Origin: Congzhengia minquanensis
GTDB lineage: Bacteria > Bacillota > Clostridia > UBA1381 > UBA9506
DNA length: 64,000 bases
Reading direction: 5' to 3'
Assembly: GCF_014384785.1 (NCBI RefSeq)
Contig: NZ_JACRSU010000004.1
Location: 62,001-126,000 of the forward strand
Positions within the stretch are counted from its first letter, which is position 1; every line of letters starts with the position of its first letter. The notes beneath the pieces are model-generated. The model was not told the origin of the DNA and made no database searches. It saw only the letters and a list, made by a program, of their open reading frames with translations. A program made the position numbers and the translations under genes. Positions 7,913 to 17,334 of the stretch are shown piece by piece.

Positions 7913-9847
7913 TTGTCGGTTGAGAAAATGAAGCTCATCAGCGTGGTCGGTCCGATTCAGGAGTTTGACCGCGTCGTGTCGGAGCACATATTAAGCTTCG
8001 ATATTCATTTGGAAAACGCCGTCACCCTTTTGAACAAAACGAAGGGGATTTATCCATTTTCAGAGGAGAACGAATGGAACAACTATATTGCGAAAACGGA
8101 AGAGATATTTTCCAGCGCGGGGGTTGACATTCCAAACGGCAATGATGATGGGGCAACGCTTTCCGAACAGGCCATCAGCGATACGATTGACACGGTTTTG
8201 TCGGAGCTTTCTGATAAACAGAGTGCAATCGCCGAAATGGACAAAAGAATTGCAGACTGCGAAACAAACATTCAGCAGCTGGAGCATCTGCTCAATTTGG
8301 ACGTGAACTTAGAAGATGTGTTCGATTTCCGGTTCGTAAAGTTCCGGTTTGGCAGAATGCCCAAGGCAAGCTATAAAAAAATGCTGGCCTATTTAAACGA
8401 TATTGACGCGTTCTTTATTGAGGGCAGCACAGACGAAACCTATGTCTACGGCGTATATTTCATGCCGGCGGCCAGCGAGGAGAAGATCGACGCAATTTTT
8501 TCATCGCTTTATTATGAAAGAATTATGATAACCGGCGAGGCAAGCGGAAAGCCAGACGAGGCGTTCGCCTACTTTAAACAGGAGCTGGAAACGCTGAGGC
8601 GAAAGCAGGAGAACGAGAAGAAAAACATAGCCGCTTTGATTGACGGCCACTTGCCCGACCTTGCAAAGGTCTATCTAAGTTTAAAAAAATATTCCGCGGC
8701 AGAGGGTGTGAAACGGCTTTCCGCCCATACAAAGGAATCGTTTTACGTCATGGGCTGGGTGTCGAAAAGGGACTTAAGGGCCATTGAGGCAAAACTGGAC
8801 AAAGAGCCAAAAGTAATGGTAGTAGAGGAAGACCCGGAGATTGTAAACCGCTCTACCCCGCCGATTAAGCTGAAAAACAGCAGGTTTTTTAAGCCCTTTG
8901 AACTATTTATCAAAATGTATGGCCTGCCGTCGTACACCGAAATTGACCCCACAAAAATTGTTGCGCTGACCTATATTTTAATGTTCGGCATTATGTTTGG
9001 CGACGTGGGGCATGGATTCATTTTAGCCGTTGGCGGGTTTATTTTGTATAAGGTGAAAAAAATGGACCTTGCGGGCATTATGGCAGCCGCCGGTGCGGTT
9101 TCAACTGTTTTTGGATTTATTTACGGCGCGCTGTTCGGCAACGAAGAAATTTTGCGGGCCAACCCCGTAACCGCCCGTTTTGCATTGCTTGAACCCATGA
9201 AGGACATTAATACAATTCTAATCGGCGCAGTGGCGCTGGGCGTAGTTATTATTTTGTTTTCCATGACATTGGGCATTATCAACAGCTTTAAGCGGGGAGA
9301 ACCCGGCGCCGCTCTGTTCGGCCAGAACGGCATTGCGGGACTGGTGTTTTATGTTTCCGTCCTGGTGCTGGCGGTAAACATGCTGATGGGAAAATCGGCT
9401 GGGCTGGTGCCTGAAATATTAATTGCTGTGACGCTTATCATCATTTTCTTAAAGGAGCCGCTTATTAAGCTTTCGGAGGGGAAAAAGAACTGGAAGCCGG
9501 AAAGCGTTGGGGAGTTTTTGTTAGAGTCGTTTTTCGAGTTGTTTGAAATTATCCTCTCCTTTGCAACAAACACCATTTCCTACGTCCGTCTCGGCGCTTT
9601 TGCAATGGCTCACGCCAGCATGATGAGCGTTGTGTTTATCATTGGAAACATGGCGGGTCCCGGCGTGGGATATGCAATTGTTATGATTTTGGGCAATGCC
9701 CTTGTAATGGGTCTTGAGGGCTTGATTGTTGGAATTCAGGCGCTGAGGCTTGAGTTTTATGAAATGTTCTCCCGTTACTACACCGGCGACGGCAGGGAGT
9801 TTGTCAGTGTGAAAGACAGCTATGCGCTGTCAGTCAATAAAAAGTAA
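7913..9847 (+). CDS. ntpI: V-type ATP synthase subunit I
   Basis: Subunit I (a) forms the ion half-channels and the stator anchor in the membrane. The 644-residue product has a long hydrophilic coiled-coil N-terminal half (to about residue 345) and about seven membrane helices in the C-terminal half. The essential arginine lies in the conserved SYVRLGAFAMAHASM motif. The start is TTG at 7913, which has GGGAGGGAA at good spacing; the next ATG is 15 bases later and less well placed. It lies 18 bases after ntpC and 29 before ntpK. Confidence 0.96.
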   Translation: MSVEKMKLISVVGPIQEFDRVVSEHILSFDIHLENAVTLLNKTKGIYPFSEENEWNNYIAKTEEIFSSAGVDIPNGNDDGATLSEQAISDTIDTVLSELSDKQSAIAEMDKRIADCETNIQQLEHLLNLDVNLEDVFDFRFVKFRFGRMPKASYKKMLAYLNDIDAFFIEGSTDETYVYGVYFMPAASEEKIDAIFSSLYYERIMITGEASGKPDEAFAYFKQELETLRRKQENEKKNIAALIDGHLPDLAKVYLSLKKYSAAEGVKRLSAHTKESFYVMGWVSKRDLRAIEAKLDKEPKVMVVEEDPEIVNRSTPPIKLKNSRFFKPFELFIKMYGLPSYTEIDPTKIVALTYILMFGIMFGDVGHGFILAVGGFILYKVKKMDLAGIMAAAGAVSTVFGFIYGALFGNEEILRANPVTARFALLEPMKDINTILIGAVALGVVIILFSMTLGIINSFKRGEPGAALFGQNGIAGLVFYVSVLVLAVNMLMGKSAGLVPEILIAVTLIIIFLKEPLIKLSEGKKNWKPESVGEFLLESFFELFEIILSFATNTISYVRLGAFAMAHASMMSVVFIIGNMAGPGVGYAIVMILGNALVMGLEGLIVGIQALRLEFYEMFSRYYTGDGREFVSVKDSYALSVNKK

Positions 9848-9876
9848 TTATTTTATTTAAAATGGAGGAATTTAAA

Positions 9877-10299
9877 ATGGCTATTAAAATTATTACAGCA
9901 ATCTTAGTGCTCAGTATTCTTGTTCCTTTCGCCGTGTACTTTATGGGAGAAAAGACTTATAAAAAGGGAAAACGGTGTATGCTGACGAATATTGCAACTT
10001 TTTTCACAACGCTTGCCGCTTCTACGTTTATGATGTTCTCCGGCACGGTTTTCGCTGAGGGCACAGCTGCCGCAGGTATCGGCACAGGCGCCGGCTTAGG
10101 CTACCTTGCCGCAGGTTTAGCCACCGGCCTTTCCTCTGTGGGTGCAGGCATTGCGGTTGCCGCCGCAGCTTCTACGGCCATCGGCGCCATCAGCGAAGAC
10201 CCGAAGCTGATGGGTAAATCCTTAATTTTCGTTGCGCTGGCAGAAGGTATTGCGCTTTACGGCCTGTTGGTTTCGTTCAGTATTTTGGCAAGACTCTAA
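9877..10299 (+). CDS. ntpK: V-type ATP synthase subunit K (proteolipid, c-ring)
   Basis: The 140-residue membrane protein forms the rotating c-ring. Four hydrophobic segments are visible (about residues 5-25, 38-60, 68-105 and 115-138). The last two are the canonical proteolipid hairpin, with a glycine-rich helix (GAGLGYLAAGLATGLSSVGAG) and the ion-binding glutamate in ALAEGIALYG. The first hairpin is not a duplicate of it and has no ion-binding acid, so one ion site per subunit is expected. The glutamine typical of sodium-binding c subunits is not evident, which mildly favours protons. ATG 9877 has GGAGGA seven bases upstream; the ATG at 9862 overlaps that site. Confidence 0.93.
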   Translation: MAIKIITAILVLSILVPFAVYFMGEKTYKKGKRCMLTNIATFFTTLAASTFMMFSGTVFAEGTAAAGIGTGAGLGYLAAGLATGLSSVGAGIAVAAAASTAIGAISEDPKLMGKSLIFVALAEGIALYGLLVSFSILARL

Positions 10300-10312
10300 G
10301 GAGTGTTCGTTT

Positions 10313-10621
10313 ATGAAACTATATCTGTTAAGCGACAATGTTGATACGTTAACCGGCATGAGACTAGCCGGCGTGGACGGCATTGTGGCTCACACGGCAG
10401 ACGAGGTGCTCTCTGCCATGAAACATGTGTTAGAAGACAGCAGTATCGGCATTTTGCTGGTTACAAAAAAATTGTATTTGGAATTCAGCGAAAAATTATT
10501 GGAAATATTGGCGGAGCACTCCACTCCGCTCATTGTGCAAATCCCGGACCGTCACGGGGCCGAGGGCAGCGGGAACGCAATCGCCGCCTACATAAAGGAA
10601 GCGACGGGAATTCAAATTTAA
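10313..10621 (+). CDS. ntpG: V-type ATP synthase subunit F
   Basis: Subunit F binds the central rotor stalk of V1 with subunit D. The 102-residue product starts MKLYLLSDNVDTLTGMRLAG, the expected Rossmann-like fold start (family consensus: short strand, then GFRLAG), and contains GILLVTKKL and the proline-bearing TPLIVQIPDRHG segment. The ATG at 10313 follows AAGGAG; an upstream in-frame start at 10232 would overlap ntpK and is rejected. It is 13 bases after ntpK. Confidence 0.94.
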   Translation: MKLYLLSDNVDTLTGMRLAGVDGIVAHTADEVLSAMKHVLEDSSIGILLVTKKLYLEFSEKLLEILAEHSTPLIVQIPDRHGAEGSGNAIAAYIKEATGIQI

Positions 10622-10638
10622 GGTTGGGAGGCGGATTT

Positions 10639-11229
10639 ATGTTATCGTCCGAGGAAAAACTCCAGCGGTTTTCCGAATCGGTGTATCAAGATGCGCAAAA
10701 CCAGTGTAACGCACTGATAGAAGAGGCGAAAAAAAAGGCTAGCGCCGAAACCGATATCTTTGAAACAGAATGCCTGGAGGCAGCTTATAAAACAATTAAA
10801 AAACAGATGTCGGTTATTTTAAGAACTGCAAACGAAAAGGTGTCGAAAGCAGAAATCGAGTCAAAAAGCGCCCTCCTTTTAAAACGTGAGGAAATTATGA
10901 AAGAAGTGTTTACAGGCGTGCTTCAAAAAATTTCCGCATGGAAACAGACAAAGGACTATGAAAATTACCTTTTAGACGCGGCAGAAAAAGCAAAGAATTT
11001 AGGCGGGGAAAACGGCATAACCGTGTACCTCACGTTATCCGACGCGCAGTTTGCGCCCCGGATTGAGGAGGCTTGCGGTGTGAAAACCGTTGTTTCCGAC
11101 ACAGACGATTTGATTGGCGGCATTTGTGTGTTGGTAAATAACACCAACAAGGTGTTTGACTTATCCTTTGCAATGAGACTCAGTGAGGCCAGGGAGGAGT
11201 TTTTAAAATCCAGCGGGCTGACGCTTTAA
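10639..11229 (+). CDS. ntpE: V-type ATP synthase subunit E
   Basis: Subunit E forms the peripheral stalk with the G-like subunit and caps the top of V1. The 196-residue protein has a charged helical N-terminal half (to about residue 90: QDAQNQCNALIEEAKKKASAE) and a compact alpha/beta C-terminal head with DLIGGICVL near residue 160, a motif conserved in V-ATPase E. ATG 10639 has GGGAGG seven bases upstream; an ATG at 10624 would place that site inside the gene. It is followed nine to eighteen bases later by the catalytic subunit gene. Confidence 0.93.
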   Translation: MLSSEEKLQRFSESVYQDAQNQCNALIEEAKKKASAETDIFETECLEAAYKTIKKQMSVILRTANEKVSKAEIESKSALLLKREEIMKEVFTGVLQKISAWKQTKDYENYLLDAAEKAKNLGGENGITVYLTLSDAQFAPRIEEACGVKTVVSDTDDLIGGICVLVNNTNKVFDLSFAMRLSEAREEFLKSSGLTL

Positions 11230-11247
11230 CAGGAAGGTGTGAGTGAT

Positions 11248-13017
11248 TTGGAAACAGCGAAAGGCTATATATATGGAATTAACGGTCCTGTGGTAAAGGT
11301 TTCCGGAAGTCCGGACTTCGGAATGCTTCAAATGGTGAAAGTGGGAAACGAAGGGCTAATCGGAGAGGTTATCAGGATTGACAAAGAACATACAATCGTT
11401 CAGGTTTACGAGTCCACAACGGGTCTCGCCCCGGGCGAGCCGGTTGTGTCAACCGGAGTTCCCATGTCCGTAACCCTTGCTCCGGGCTTAGTGGGCAACA
11501 TTTTTGACGGAATTGAACGTCCCCTAAAGGTGCTGGAAGAGAAAAGCGGCGCGTTTATTGAGCGCGGTTTAAACATCTCTGCGGTAGACATGGAGCGGCA
11601 GTGGGACACAGAAATTTGTGTGCAAAAAGGTGACAACGTGTCCGCCGGCACAATAATTGCAAAGGTTCCGGAAACCACACTGATTATCCACAAAATTATG
11701 GTGCCGAACGGCGTGACCGGCAAGATAATCAAAACGGCGGAGAGCGGAAAACATGCGGTTTGTGATGTTTTGGCCGTAATTGAAGACGCCGGCGGAAAAC
11801 AAACAGAGCTTACCATGTGCCAAACGTGGCCCATCCGAACGGCGCGGCCGTCTAAGGAACGTAAGCCCATTTCAAAGCCGTTAATTACGGGACAGAGAGT
11901 AATCGACACGCTGCTTCCGGTGGCAAAGGGCGGAACGGCGGCAGTGCCCGGCGGATTTGGAACAGGAAAAACCATGACTCAGCACCAGCTTGCAAAGTGG
12001 TGCGACGCGGACTTGATTGTGTACATTGGCTGCGGCGAGCGCGGAAATGAAATGACCCAGGTGCTGCAGGACTTTTCAAAGCTCATTGACCCAAAATCTG
12101 GAAAACCGTTGATGGACAGAACCATTTTAATTGCCAACACCTCCAACATGCCGGTTGCGGCCCGTGAGGCGTCTATCTACACGGGTATCACCATTGCGGA
12201 ATACTTCCGGGACATGGGTTACCACGTGGCTATTATGGCAGACTCTACCTCCCGCTGGGCAGAAGCCCTGCGTGAAATTTCCGGCAGACTGGAAGAAATG
12301 CCGGCAGAGGAGGGCTTCCCGGCGTATCTTTCCTCCCGGCTTTCCGGTTTTTACGAGCGGGCGGGCTATGTGGAAAACTTAAATGGAACCGAAGGATCTG
12401 TTACCATTATCGGTGCGGTTTCGCCCCAGGGCGGCGACTTTTCCGAGCCGGTTACCCAAAACACCAAGCGGTTTGTGCGCTGTTTTTGGGCTTTAGACAA
12501 ACAGCTTGCTTACGCGCGGCACTATCCGGCCATTAATTGGCTCACCAGCTACAGCGAGTATTTAAGCGACCTATCACAGTGGTATGAGGATAACGTAGAC
12601 GAACGGTTTTTAGAATACAGAAGCCGCCTGGCAGCCATTTTGCAGGACGAAAGCAAGCTGATGGAAATTGTAAAGCTCATTGGCTCAGACGTGCTGCACG
12701 ACGAGCAGAAGCTGGTTTTAGAGGTTGCAAAAACCATTCGTCTGGGCATTTTGCAGCAGAATGCGTTTCATAAAGACGACACCTATGTGCCTTTAGAGAA
12801 ACAGTTTGATATGATGGAGCTTGTTCTCTACCTAAACGATAAGGCGAAAGAGGTTGTGTCGAAACAAATTCCGTTTTCACGCCTCACGGAAACCCACATT
12901 TTTGAGGACGTGATTCGAATGAAATATGACATTGCCAACAATGAGCTCTATAAATTCGATGAGTATAAGCAGAAAATTGACGACATTTGCCGGCGCGTCG
13001 TGAAAGAAAATATATAA
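11248..13017 (+). CDS. ntpA: V-type ATP synthase catalytic subunit A
   Basis: Subunit A is the ATP-hydrolysing or -synthesising subunit of V1. The 589-residue product has an N-terminal beta-barrel, the A-type-specific non-homologous insert (about residues 115-190), the Walker A motif GGFGTGKT (235-242), the catalytic-glutamate segment GCGERGNEM, and the Walker B-type region [19 protein letters not shown]. The start TTG at 11248 is ten bases after AGGAAGG; a GTG at 11239 almost touches that site. Downstream, ntpB starts 14 bases after the stop. Confidence 0.97.
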   Translation: METAKGYIYGINGPVVKVSGSPDFGMLQMVKVGNEGLIGEVIRIDKEHTIVQVYESTTGLAPGEPVVSTGVPMSVTLAPGLVGNIFDGIERPLKVLEEKSGAFIERGLNISAVDMERQWDTEICVQKGDNVSAGTIIAKVPETTLIIHKIMVPNGVTGKIIKTAESGKHAVCDVLAVIEDAGGKQTELTMCQTWPIRTARPSKERKPISKPLITGQRVIDTLLPVAKGGTAAVPGGFGTGKTMTQHQLAKWCDADLIVYIGCGERGNEMTQVLQDFSKLIDPKSGKPLMDRTILIANTSNMPVAAREASIYTGITIAEYFRDMGYHVAIMADSTSRWAEALREISGRLEEMPAEEGFPAYLSSRLSGFYERAGYVENLNGTEGSVTIIGAVSPQGGDFSEPVTQNTKRFVRCFWALDKQLAYARHYPAINWLTSYSEYLSDLSQWYEDNVDERFLEYRSRLAAILQDESKLMEIVKLIGSDVLHDEQKLVLEVAKTIRLGILQQNAFHKDDTYVPLEKQFDMMELVLYLNDKAKEVVSKQIPFSRLTETHIFEDVIRMKYDIANNELYKFDEYKQKIDDICRRVVKENI

Positions 13018-13030
13018 GGGAGGCATCTTT

Positions 13031-14407
13031 ATGTCAGTTGAATATATGGGCCTGAGCGAAATTCGCGGCCCGCTTGTGGTGTTAGACGGCGTAAAAGACG
13101 CCTTCTTTGAAGAAATTGTTGAAATAAAGGTAAATAGGAAAATCCGTACGGGAAGAATCATTGAAATTACAGGTGAAACGGTGATTGTTCAGGTGTTTGA
13201 AAACACCGACCAGTTCTCGCTGACCAATACCAGAACACGGCTTTTGGAAAAACCTTTGATGATGCCTCTGGCCAAAGAAATTTTAGGCAGAACCTTTAAC
13301 GGAAGCGGCAGACCCATCGACGGGCTGGGCGATGTGTTTCCGGAAAAACAGGAGGATGTAAACGGAAAGCCCATTAATCCGGTTTCAAGGCACTATCCCA
13401 GAAACTTTATTCAGACGGGCATTTCTTCTATTGACTGTCTATGCACCTTAATCCGCGGGCAAAAGCTGCCGATTTTTTCAGGCAACGGCCTGCCCCACGA
13501 CGATTTGGCGGTGCAGATTGTGCGCCAGGCGCAGCTGGCGGAGGAGGACGGCACGGAATTTGCCGTAGTATTTGCGGCCATGGGCGTGAAAAACGACGTG
13601 GCGGACTATTTTAAGCGCTCTTTTGAAGAAAGCGGCGTGTTAGACAGGGTTGTTATGTTTTTAAACCTTTCCAACGACCCGGTGGCAGAGCGGATTATTA
13701 CGCCCCGTGCGGCGCTTACCGCGGCGGAATATCTGGCGTTTGAGCATAATATGCACATTTTGGTTATTTTAACCGATATGACGGCATATGCCGAAGCCTT
13801 GCGTGAAATTTCGTCTTCAAAGGGCGAAATCCCTTCCAGAAAGGGCTTTCCGGGCTATCTTTACAGCGATTTGGCCTCCCTGTTTGAACGGGCGGGCATT
13901 ATTAACACGTCTCAGGGTTCGGTTACGCAAATTCCCATTTTAACCATGCCCAACGACGATATTACCCACCCCATTCCCGACCTTACCGGATACATCACAG
14001 AGGGGCAGATTGCCTTAGACCGCGGGCTGAACCTAAAGGGAATCTATCCGCCGGTGGCAATTTTGCCGTCGCTTTCCCGTCTGATGAAGGACGGCATTGG
14101 AGAAGGCTTTACCGGAGAGGACCACCCGGATTTGTCAAACCAGTTGTTTGCGTCCTATGCCAAGGTGCAGGAGGTACGGTCTCTTGCTTCGGTTATCGGC
14201 GAAGATGAGCTTTCCGCCATTGACAAGGAATATTTAAAATTTGGAAACGCGTTTGAAAACCAGTTTTTAAACCAGGGCAAGAACGAAAACAGAACCATTT
14301 CCGCTACCCTCTCGTTAGGCTGGCAGCTTTTGGGACTTCTCCCCAAAGAGGAACTGGACAGAGTCAGCCCCGAGATTTTGGAAAAGTATTATCCCAAAAA
14401 CGCGTAA
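13031..14407 (+). CDS. ntpB: V-type ATP synthase regulatory subunit B
   Basis: Subunit B is the non-catalytic nucleotide-site partner of A in the V1 hexamer. The 458-residue product shows the family start [17 protein letters not shown], lacks a canonical P-loop ([18 protein letters not shown] at the corresponding place, as in other B subunits), and has the conserved [25 protein letters not shown] segment and [11 protein letters not shown]. The ATG at 13031 follows AAGGGAGG. It lies between A and D in the normal order. Confidence 0.97.
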   Translation: MSVEYMGLSEIRGPLVVLDGVKDAFFEEIVEIKVNRKIRTGRIIEITGETVIVQVFENTDQFSLTNTRTRLLEKPLMMPLAKEILGRTFNGSGRPIDGLGDVFPEKQEDVNGKPINPVSRHYPRNFIQTGISSIDCLCTLIRGQKLPIFSGNGLPHDDLAVQIVRQAQLAEEDGTEFAVVFAAMGVKNDVADYFKRSFEESGVLDRVVMFLNLSNDPVAERIITPRAALTAAEYLAFEHNMHILVILTDMTAYAEALREISSSKGEIPSRKGFPGYLYSDLASLFERAGIINTSQGSVTQIPILTMPNDDITHPIPDLTGYITEGQIALDRGLNLKGIYPPVAILPSLSRLMKDGIGEGFTGEDHPDLSNQLFASYAKVQEVRSLASVIGEDELSAIDKEYLKFGNAFENQFLNQGKNENRTISATLSLGWQLLGLLPKEELDRVSPEILEKYYPKNA

Positions 14408-14431
14408 ACTTTTTAAAGGCAGGGAAGATAG

Positions 14432-15058
14432 ATGGATATTACATTGTTTCCCACAAAAGGAAACCTCATGCTGGCGCAGAATACTTTAGCGCTGTCTAAG
14501 CAGGGGTATGAGCTTTTGGATAAAAAACGAAATATACTCATGCGCGAAATGATGGCCTTAATTGACAAAGCAAAGGCGCTTCATTCCCGAATTGAAGTTA
14601 TTTTTTCCGACGCATACCGCGCATTGGAATCCGCCAACGTGTCTATTGGCATTAACACCGTTGAGGACATAGGCTTCGCCATTCCGGTGGACGAGAACAT
14701 TAAAATTAAGTTCAGAAGCGTTATGGGCGTGGAGCTTCCCGTGGTTTCTAAAAAGGAAAGCGAAACGGCGCCCATGTATGGGCTTGCCATGACCAATTCC
14801 GCCTTAGACGAGGCTGTGGCAAAGTTTATGAAGGTGAAAGAACTGACGCTGGAGCTGGCAGAAATTGAAACCTCGGTTTACCGGCTGGCGGTGAACATTG
14901 GAAAAACCCAAAAGCGGGCAAACTCGTTAAAAAATATTATGATTCCCAAGTATGAGGGAATCGTGAAAAACATTCAGGACGTGCTGGACGAAAAGGAGCG
15001 CGAGGAGTTTTCCCGCCTGAAAATTATAAAAAAACAAAAAGAAAATAGAATGGAGTAA
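14432..15058 (+). CDS. ntpD: V-type ATP synthase subunit D
   Basis: Subunit D is the long central rotor shaft of V1. The 208-residue protein is a predicted antiparallel coiled coil. Its N-terminal motif (PTKGNLMLAQNTLALSKQG) and C-terminal segment (KTQKRANSLKNIMIPKYEG) are typical. The ATG at 14432 has a purine-rich GGGAAG site. It is the last gene of the operon: a strong terminator begins five bases after the stop, so no separate ntpH or ntpJ potassium-transport gene follows as in Enterococcus. Confidence 0.96.
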   Translation: MDITLFPTKGNLMLAQNTLALSKQGYELLDKKRNILMREMMALIDKAKALHSRIEVIFSDAYRALESANVSIGINTVEDIGFAIPVDENIKIKFRSVMGVELPVVSKKESETAPMYGLAMTNSALDEAVAKFMKVKELTLELAEIETSVYRLAVNIGKTQKRANSLKNIMIPKYEGIVKNIQDVLDEKEREEFSRLKIIKKQKENRME

Positions 15059-15062
15059 CATT

Positions 15063-15091
15063 GGCGCAGCTTTTTGGCTGCGCCGCTTTTT
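15063..15091 (+). terminator. Terminator of the V-ATPase operon
   Basis: GGCGCAGC and GCTGCGCC form a perfect 8-bp stem with a six-base loop, followed by GCTTTTTAT. It lies immediately after the ntpD stop. Confidence 0.9.
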
Positions 15092-15097
15092 ATGTGG

Positions 15098-15126
15098 TTG
15101 ACAGGCGGTTTCAAATGTGATACATT
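15098..15126 (+). promoter_or_regulatory. Promoter of the beta-helix gene
   Basis: A consensus TTGACA (15098-15103), a 17-base spacer and TACATT (15121-15126) lie 36 bases before the start codon of the next gene. Confidence 0.75.
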
Positions 15127-15161
15127 AAACAGGAAACTGAAAAAAGAGGAGTGCTGAAACC

Positions 15162-17291
15162 ATGTATAAACTTTATGTTTCAAATTCAGGAAACGACAAT
15201 AACCCCGGCACCATTGAGCAGCCGGTGAAAACCTTGGAAAGGGCCAAAGAACTTGTAAAAATGTTAAAAAAGGACAGTGACATTACCGTTTTTATCCGCG
15301 GGGGACGATATTTTTTTAAAGAGTCCCTCACGTTTGACGAGGGCGACAGCGGAACTGCGTCCTGCAAAATCTCATATCAGGCATACGAAAACGAAACGGT
15401 ATATTTTGACGGCGGCGCTGTGTTAGACGCAAAGCGGGCGGTGCCTGTGAAGGATGAAGAAATTAGAAACAGGATTATTAATAAAAGCGCGTTAAACAAC
15501 ATTTTGGAGCTGGATTTGTCCGGCGTAATCAGCGAGTTTGCTGACTACGGCACACGGGGGTTCCGGCGCCCTTACGTTCCTGCGCAAAACGAGCTGTTTA
15601 TTGACGGGGAAAGCTACGATACGGCAAGATATCCCAATAAGGGCGAGAAGGAAATCCCCCTTAAAACGGTAATTGACAGCGGCAGCAGCCCGTGTGACAA
15701 GGAATTTGACATGCGTCCCGCTACTTTTGTTTATGAAGACAGCCGGTGCGATTTATGGGGGAAAGCCAAAAACTTTTATATTTCCGGCATTTTTAACTGG
15801 TGCTTTGCAGACGATACCATGAAAATTGCAAAAATTGATACGGAAGCAAAGACCATGACAACTGAGCTGCCTCACCTTCCCAGCATGGTGGCGCGGGACT
15901 ACACCAGCTGGTATGCAGTAAATTTGTTGGAGGAAATTGATGTTCCCGGTGAATATTATGTTGACAGGGAAACGAAAAAGGTGTATTTTTATCCCAAAAA
16001 GGACATTACCAATTCCTTAATTCAAATTTCCGTGCTGGCAGAACCAATGGTGGTGATGGAAAACACATCGTTCATTGAATTTGACGGAATTGTGTTTGAA
16101 AACGCCCGGGGCACTGGCGTTTACATAGAGCGGGGCCAGAACTGCGCAGTCCGCAATTCGGTATTCAGAAATTTGGGCATGGTTGCGGTGCAGATTGGCC
16201 GGGGCGCAACCCCGCTTCCCGAAGGGCGCCACACCGCCCACGGTGAATTTGACAAAGGCGTAAATCCGCCTGAGGGCGCAAGCCGCATCATCGGTTCGTG
16301 GCACGAAATGCTTTACCAGTATGCGGCGTGGAACAACGAGGGCGGTAAAAACCACGGCGTGGTGAACTGTGAAATTTATAACTGCGGAACCGGCGGAATT
16401 ATGCTTGGCGGCGGTGACAGAAAAAGCCTCACCCCTGCAAACAATTATGTTGAAAACTGCGAAATTCACGATGTAAACCGGTTAGACCAAACCTATAAGG
16501 CGGGCATTAATATCTCCGGCGTGGGAAACCGTATTGCAAACTGCGAAATTTACGATTTGCCGGGCTTCGCCATTTATCTTCACGGAAACGATCATATCAT
16601 TGAATACAACAAAATTCATGATGTTGTGAAAAACGTTGCAGATGCCGGCGCAATTTATATGGGGCGGGATTTGAGCGAGGTTGGAAACGTTATCAGATAT
16701 AACTTTATTTATAACATTACCGGCCTTGACACAGAGGCAAACGGCGTTTGCGCGGTCTATTTTGATGATTTCTGCTCGTTTAATGCGGTGTATGAAAATT
16801 ATTTTTATAATATCAAGCAAAAAAAGACCATTTCCCCCTTCGGCGTTGTGTTCTGGAACTGCGGGGGTCAGTCGTCGGTAAACAATAATATTTTTTTAGA
16901 CTGCACGCTGGCGCTGTCGCCGAAAGACAGCGGTATGCGCGGCGTTCACAAAATGCTGCAAAGCGATGCGCTGCAATACAAGCGTGTGGCCACCAAGGAC
17001 AAAGACGATTTTTCGGGCGTTGATGTGACAAGCGAGGTTTATCGGCGCAAATATCCGTATGTATATGAGATGTTTATAGGAACCTATCAGGATAATCCTG
17101 TGATTTGGAGCAACATCATCATCAACGGTAATTACGAGCCGTTTAAAGACATTCAAAATCTTGATTTGACGTTAAAAGACGACAGGCTGAGTGTTTATCA
17201 GTATCGCTATGTTTACGATATTTTAATGGGCGTAGAGGAAGACATTGTGTCTTTTCACATTGTTGACTTTAATAAAATCGGCAGGAAATAA
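15162..17291 (+). CDS. Right-handed parallel beta-helix protein, probable polysaccharide-active enzyme
   Basis: The 709-residue protein begins MYKLYVSNSGNDNNPGTIEQ, the 'SxxGxDxNPGT.xxPxxTL' opening typical of beta-helix carbohydrate enzymes and DUF1565-type proteins. From about residue 290 to 600 it shows parallel beta-helix turns with recurring N-x-I/F and C-E-I-x-x motifs (VVNCEIYNCGTGGIMLGG, VENCEIHDV, IANCEIYDL). No signal peptide or membrane helix is seen, so it appears cytoplasmic. It resembles GH141-like and related families (fucosidase or xylanase), but family and substrate are inference. It has its own promoter and a strong terminator, so it is monocistronic. Confidence 0.75.
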   Translation: MYKLYVSNSGNDNNPGTIEQPVKTLERAKELVKMLKKDSDITVFIRGGRYFFKESLTFDEGDSGTASCKISYQAYENETVYFDGGAVLDAKRAVPVKDEEIRNRIINKSALNNILELDLSGVISEFADYGTRGFRRPYVPAQNELFIDGESYDTARYPNKGEKEIPLKTVIDSGSSPCDKEFDMRPATFVYEDSRCDLWGKAKNFYISGIFNWCFADDTMKIAKIDTEAKTMTTELPHLPSMVARDYTSWYAVNLLEEIDVPGEYYVDRETKKVYFYPKKDITNSLIQISVLAEPMVVMENTSFIEFDGIVFENARGTGVYIERGQNCAVRNSVFRNLGMVAVQIGRGATPLPEGRHTAHGEFDKGVNPPEGASRIIGSWHEMLYQYAAWNNEGGKNHGVVNCEIYNCGTGGIMLGGGDRKSLTPANNYVENCEIHDVNRLDQTYKAGINISGVGNRIANCEIYDLPGFAIYLHGNDHIIEYNKIHDVVKNVADAGAIYMGRDLSEVGNVIRYNFIYNITGLDTEANGVCAVYFDDFCSFNAVYENYFYNIKQKKTISPFGVVFWNCGGQSSVNNNIFLDCTLALSPKDSGMRGVHKMLQSDALQYKRVATKDKDDFSGVDVTSEVYRRKYPYVYEMFIGTYQDNPVIWSNIIINGNYEPFKDIQNLDLTLKDDRLSVYQYRYVYDILMGVEEDIVSFHIVDFNKIGRK

Positions 17292-17298
17292 AAGTTAA

Positions 17299-17334
17299 GC
17301 GGCGCGGATTCTTCAAAAATCCGCGCCGCCTTTT
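17299..17334. terminator. Terminator between convergent genes
   Basis: GCGGCGCGGATT and its complement form a 12-bp stem with a seven-base loop followed by TTTTA on the plus strand. It ends the beta-helix gene; the convergent minus-strand gene stops at 17333, inside the U-run, so the hairpin may serve both. Confidence 0.85.

Noticed and set aside
11406..11975. 189-codon frame antisense to ntpA
   Set aside because: Shadow of a strongly conserved coding strand; no ribosome binding site.
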